From: Kiritimatiellia bacterium | GTDB lineage: Bacteria; Verrucomicrobiota; Kiritimatiellia; SLAD01 | Assembly (NCBI GenBank): GCA_007125875.1 | Contig: SLCI01000223.1 | Location: forward strand, 1 to 9,371 | Direction of reading: 5' to 3' | Length of the DNA: 9,371 nt | Shown: positions 7,458 to 9,371 of the stretch, piece by piece | How positions within the stretch are numbered: position 1 is the stretch's first letter | Layout of the letters: each line of letters starts with the position of its first letter | The notes under the pieces: model-generated | Told to the model about the DNA's origin: nothing | Database searches by the model: none | The model's input: only the letters and a program-made list of their open reading frames with translations | Translations under genes and position numbers: made by a program

Positions 7458-8519
7458 ATGAATAAGACAATGGTTTTGTTGGGTGCCGTGGCATGCCTGA
7501 TGGGCATAACCACACTGACAGTATTTGCCGAAGACGGCGATGCCGGAGAACGCCAATTTGCTTTGGGTGATACACGTTGGGAGGATAGCCGCATAACTGC
7601 GGCAGCGCGTTTCGGGGACACAGAAGAATACGTAGTGGATGCGTTGATCCCGGTATTGGGCGGTGACCATAGTAGGAGTTTCCTGAATCTGCGAGGGACG
7701 TTCCTGCAAGACCGCGAACAGGAAGTGAGCATTGGTCTCGTGCACCGGTACCTTTGCCAAAAGTACCCCCTGATTGGCGGACTCAATCTTTTTTTTGATA
7801 CCCGCTGGACCGAAGAGAGCAACACGTTTCACCAGCTAGGAGGAGGTCTCGAGCTGTTGAGCCAGTGGTTCGACCTGCGCGCCAACTATTATTATCCGTT
7901 GTCCGATCAGCGCACACTCTCGGAATTTACAGAAACCTCGACACGGCAAGAAGGTGCAAGGCGTATTTCCGAGGTCATAACGTACCGTAGCTTTGAAGAG
8001 CCTTTGGAGGGGTACGACGCGGAGGTAGGCGTCTGGTTACCCTTCCTTGCCAGTCGTCTGCCCACGGGGGTTTTTGTGGGCTACTATGAGTTTCGATCCG
8101 ACTATGTGCCGGACTTTTCAGGTTGGAAAGCCCGCCTGGAAATGCGCCCGCATCCAAATTTAACGCTGGATGCCGAGTGGTTCGAGGATGATGCATTAAA
8201 TGAAACAGATTACTTTGTTGGCTTTCGCGTGAATCTCCCATTCGATTTTTGGAATGGGGTCGGTTTTGATCGGCGCCAGGATGAGCGATCTCGTGTACGA
8301 GGCTTTGAAGCACGCATGGCGGACTTTGTGCACCGAGACTTTCGGATTCGTACCGTCAATACCGGTCCCGTGGAGATTGATCGCACCGCGCAGGCGCAGC
8401 AAGCACAGGCCCAGACCCAAACTCCTGCTCCGGAGGCGCCACAACGAAACTGTCGGCAAGAAATCATCGATTATGAAGATGACATGGTCACCCCTATATT
8501 TATTACGATTTGCGACTAA
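7458..8519 (+). CDS. Outer-membrane barrel protein, inverse autotransporter beta-domain-like, no passenger
   Basis: A 353-residue secreted protein. Residues 1-24 form a type I signal peptide: K at 3, a hydrophobic core, and VFA before E25. Cys13 lies inside the core and does not make a proper lipobox. Residues ~35-305 are rich in alternating aromatic/polar strands and resemble the intimin/invasin-family barrel (IAT_beta): I-G-L-V-H-R-Y (92-98), LNLFFDTRW (109-117), FHQLGGGLELLSQWFDLR, NYYYPLSD, a GYDAEVGVWLPFL block starting at 185, LRMxP-like 'LEMRPHPNLTLDAEW', and RGFEAR (281-286). Typical family members carry a large Ig-like passenger after the barrel. Here only ~45 residues follow: an Ala/Gln-rich linker from 311, a Pro-rich patch, and a tail with two cysteines (RNC and ICD). 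The adhesin gene upstream could supply the missing passenger. AAGGA and the signal peptide fix the start. The barrel assignment is by pattern, fairly confident; the partner role is inference. Confidence 0.85.
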   Translation: MNKTMVLLGAVACLMGITTLTVFAEDGDAGERQFALGDTRWEDSRITAAARFGDTEEYVVDALIPVLGGDHSRSFLNLRGTFLQDREQEVSIGLVHRYLCQKYPLIGGLNLFFDTRWTEESNTFHQLGGGLELLSQWFDLRANYYYPLSDQRTLSEFTETSTRQEGARRISEVITYRSFEEPLEGYDAEVGVWLPFLASRLPTGVFVGYYEFRSDYVPDFSGWKARLEMRPHPNLTLDAEWFEDDALNETDYFVGFRVNLPFDFWNGVGFDRRQDERSRVRGFEARMADFVHRDFRIRTVNTGPVEIDRTAQAQQAQAQTQTPAPEAPQRNCRQEIIDYEDDMVTPIFITICD

Positions 8520-8709
8520 TGCCGCGTAATATCGCCTTCTCGCGAGCGCAATTGGATCAAAAAGTTGACTCTACCTGTCGTCTTTCGGGAGTAAATGGTC
8601 GCCGATTAAGGATTTTCCCTGCGCAAATATTGATGCTTTAGCTCGAAAAGTCTACTTCTGTGAAAAGCTCGAGCTGAGCGAGTTACATAGAATTCATGAC
8701 CTGCCCTTC

Positions 8710-8768
8710 AAAATAATTGCATTTTTTTTCAAAAAGCTGTTGACGGCGACAGGCTTTTTCGAGATATT
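8710..8768 (+). promoter_or_regulatory. Candidate rRNA operon promoter with A/T-rich upstream element
   Basis: TTGACG at 8740-8745 matches 5 of 6 bases of a -35 box. GATATT at 8763-8768, 17 bases downstream, matches 4 of 6 of TATAAT. The stretch 8710-8735 is nearly pure A/T with an eight-T run, as in UP elements of strong rRNA promoters. Transcription would start near 8775, giving a leader of ~255 nt before 16S, a normal length for rrn operons. A tandem second promoter cannot be excluded. Confidence 0.5.
8731..8759 (+). terminator. A/U-flanked hairpin overlapping the -35 box (possible terminator)
   Basis: AAAAAGCTGT (8731-8740) pairs with ACA-G-GCTTTTT (8749-8759), giving ten base pairs with one bulged G and an eight-base loop. 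A T run follows the stem on the + strand, and an A8 run follows it on the other, so it could work as a weak intrinsic terminator in either direction. It would end the adhesin/barrel transcript just before the rRNA promoter. The stem is poor in G/C, and it coincides with the candidate -35 box, so the terminator call is tentative. Confidence 0.35.
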
Positions 8769-8776
8769 CCCACCTA

Positions 8777-8803
8777 CATTGTTCGTGCATTTGCCGAACG
8801 ATG
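8777..8803 (+). other. Leader hairpin 1, next to the predicted transcript start
   Basis: CATTGTTCG (8777-8785) pairs with CGAACGATG (8795-8803). After a bulged T, GC pairs with GC, closing an ATTT loop (8789-8792). Eleven pairs, one a G-T wobble. It lies within a few bases of the inferred transcription start, so it would be a 5'-terminal structure on the rRNA precursor. Confidence 0.5.
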
Positions 8804-8849
8804 GTGTGTGTAGCTTTTCAAGGTTCATTCAATCGGACAGGTCAGCTGC

Positions 8850-8870
8850 GCACATTTGTGCTCTTTGAAA
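8850..8870 (+). promoter_or_regulatory. boxA-like rRNA antitermination site with boxB-like hairpin
   Basis: TGCTCTTTGAAA at 8859-8870 closely matches the bacterial rRNA boxA (TGCTCTTTAACA in E. coli), which loads NusB/NusE and makes RNA polymerase resistant to termination. Directly before and overlapping it, GCAC (8850-8853) and GTGC (8858-8861) form a small hairpin with an ATTT loop, in the place of a boxB. The position, ~165 nt before 16S, fits an rrn leader. Confidence 0.7.
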
Positions 8871-8891
8871 TAAGAATAACTCACAATAGAT

Positions 8892-8917
8892 GCACTGCTT
8901 CGGACCTGAAGCGGTGC
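8892..8917 (+). other. Leader hairpin 3, perfect 10-bp stem
   Basis: GCACTGCTTC (8892-8901) pairs with GAAGCGGTGC (8908-8917), all ten pairs intact with a single T-G wobble, around a six-base loop GGACCT. No T run follows, so it is not a terminator. It probably helps fold or process the pre-rRNA. Confidence 0.6.
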
Positions 8918-8940
8918 GATTTGTTGGAGCTTGTGTATGG

Positions 8941-8958
8941 GCTCTCAGAAATGAGAGC
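8941..8958 (+). other. Leader hairpin 4, GNRA tetraloop
   Basis: GCTCTCA (8941-8947) and TGAGAGC (8952-8958) form a perfect 7-bp stem closed by GAAA, a stable GNRA tetraloop that often docks into other RNA or protein. An A-rich single-stranded stretch follows. Confidence 0.6.
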
Positions 8959-8991
8959 AACAAAAATACTTAAGAGTAAATCAGGATAAAA

Positions 8992-9019
8992 GTCAGCATG
9001 GCTTTCGGGCTGTGTTGAC
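8992..9019 (+). other. Leader hairpin 5, UUCG-type loop just before 16S
   Basis: Bases 8992-9003 pair with 9008-9019 in a 12-bp stem that includes several G-T wobbles, closing a TTCG loop (9004-9007). It ends about 12 bases before the mature 16S start, so it may guide the 5' processing cut. Confidence 0.45.
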
Positions 9020-9031
9020 CTTGAAACTTTT

Positions 9032-9371
9032 CATTTGGAGAGTTTGATCCTGGCTCAGAACGAACGCTGGCGGCGTGGATTAGGCATGCAAGTCGAACGG
9101 GATTCTTTAAGTTCAAGTTTTCGGACGAGAACTTTTTGATGAGAGTGGCGAACGGGTGAGTAACGCGTGGGTAATTTGCCCTAAAGTTGGGGATAGCCAA
9201 CCGAAAGGTTGGATAATACCGAATGTGGTCGCTCCGGACATCCGGAGTTGTCTAAAGGTGGGGATCTTCGGACCTGCCGCTTTAGGATGAGCCCGCGTCC
9301 CATCAGCTTGTTGGTAAGGTAACGGCTTACCAAGGCTTACGGGTAGCTGGTCTGAGAGGATGGTCAGCCAC
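9032..9371 (+). rRNA. rrs: 16S ribosomal RNA, 5' end (runs off the window)
   Basis: AGAGTTTGATCCTGGCTCAG at 9039-9058 is the universal 16S 5' sequence (E. coli positions 8-27), placing the mature 5' end near 9032. Further conserved landmarks follow in order: GAACGAACGCTGGCGGCGTG, GCATGCAAGTCGAACGG, GGCGAACGGGTGAGTAACGCGTGG, GGATGAGCCCGCGTCCCATCAGC, and GGTAGCTGGTCTGAGAGGATGGTCAGCCAC at the edge. About 340 of ~1500 bases are present. The GAACGAACG and GGCGGCGTGGATTAGGC forms fit the Verrucomicrobiota/Kiritimatiellota/Lentisphaerota group as I recall it. A database comparison of this stretch would settle the phylum. Confidence 0.98.

Larger units (their letters stand above)
8520..9031 (+). other. 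Gene-free spacer and rRNA leader
   Basis: About 510 bases between the barrel gene and the 16S gene. The first part (8520-8705) shows only weak short palindromes, such as CTCGCGAG at 8539-8546 and AGCTCGAGCT at 8666-8675, and no convincing coding frame or strong terminator. From ~8710 it becomes A/T-rich and carries the candidate rRNA promoter, then the structured leader with a boxA-like site. A 62-codon open frame from 8801 lies wholly in the leader, crosses its hairpins and has no visible ribosome binding site, so I do not call it a gene. Confidence 0.7.

Noticed and set aside
7479..7496. Barrel protein as a lipoprotein through Cys13
   Set aside because: The residues before Cys13 (A-V-A) do not fit a lipobox, the Cys lies in the middle of the hydrophobic core, and VFA before E25 is a good type I cleavage site.
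8532..8548. Terminator directly after the barrel gene around CTCGCGAG
   Set aside because: The palindrome has no loop, the alternative stems are only 3-4 bp, and no T run follows.
8565..8596. TTGACT at 8565-8570 as a second rRNA promoter
   Set aside because: No acceptable -10 box lies 16-18 bases downstream; the nearest candidate is at 20 and poor.
8801..8989. Small open frame of 62 codons upstream of 16S
   Set aside because: It lies in the rRNA leader across boxA and three hairpins, has no ribosome binding site and no recognisable protein features.
1..9371. CRISPR array, insertion sequence, tRNA or phage genes
   Set aside because: No short spaced direct repeats, no transposase-like frame, no terminal inverted repeats and no tRNA-like fold were seen on either strand.

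Overview
The window reads as part of a chromosome from the PVC group of bacteria, most likely Verrucomicrobiota or Kiritimatiellota. Three things point that way: the first ~340 bases of a 16S rRNA gene at the right edge, with the signature GAACGAACGCTGGCGGCGTGG followed by ATTAGGCATGCAAGTCGAACG; FG-GAP blades of the 'FERNxGGxNxW' style; and a C-terminal 'SLEKTDNLIDW' module like those common in Verrucomicrobiota surface proteins. The phylum is an inference from memory of these signatures, not from a search.

Layout, all on the + strand. (1) Positions 1-7433 are the 3' part of one giant gene whose start lies left of the window. It encodes at least 2476 residues of an extracellular mosaic protein: twelve cadherin-like/Big_9-type beta-sandwich repeats, two of them interrupted by the same ~56-residue mini-module, then two repeats of a second cadherin-like type, a seven-bladed FG-GAP (integrin-alpha-like) propeller, a dystroglycan-type Ig domain, a short aspartate-rich calcium-type loop and a C-terminal beta module. 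The visible part has no cysteine and only about ten lysines. (2) After a 24-nt gap with its own ribosome binding site, 7458-8519 encodes a 353-residue secreted outer-membrane barrel resembling the inverse autotransporter (intimin/invasin) beta-domain, but with no passenger attached. (3) 8520-9031 has no convincing gene. It holds an A/U-rich hairpin, a probable rRNA promoter, and a structured rRNA leader with a boxA-like antitermination site and five hairpins. (4) 9032 to the right edge is the 5' end of the 16S gene.

Working model: the giant adhesin and the passenger-less barrel form one transcription unit and one surface system. The barrel would act as export channel or anchor and the giant protein as the exposed adhesive fibre, i.e. 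a split version of an inverse autotransporter. The gene adjacency, signal peptide and domain types are seen in the sequence; the physical partnership is inference. The rRNA operon downstream is an independent unit.
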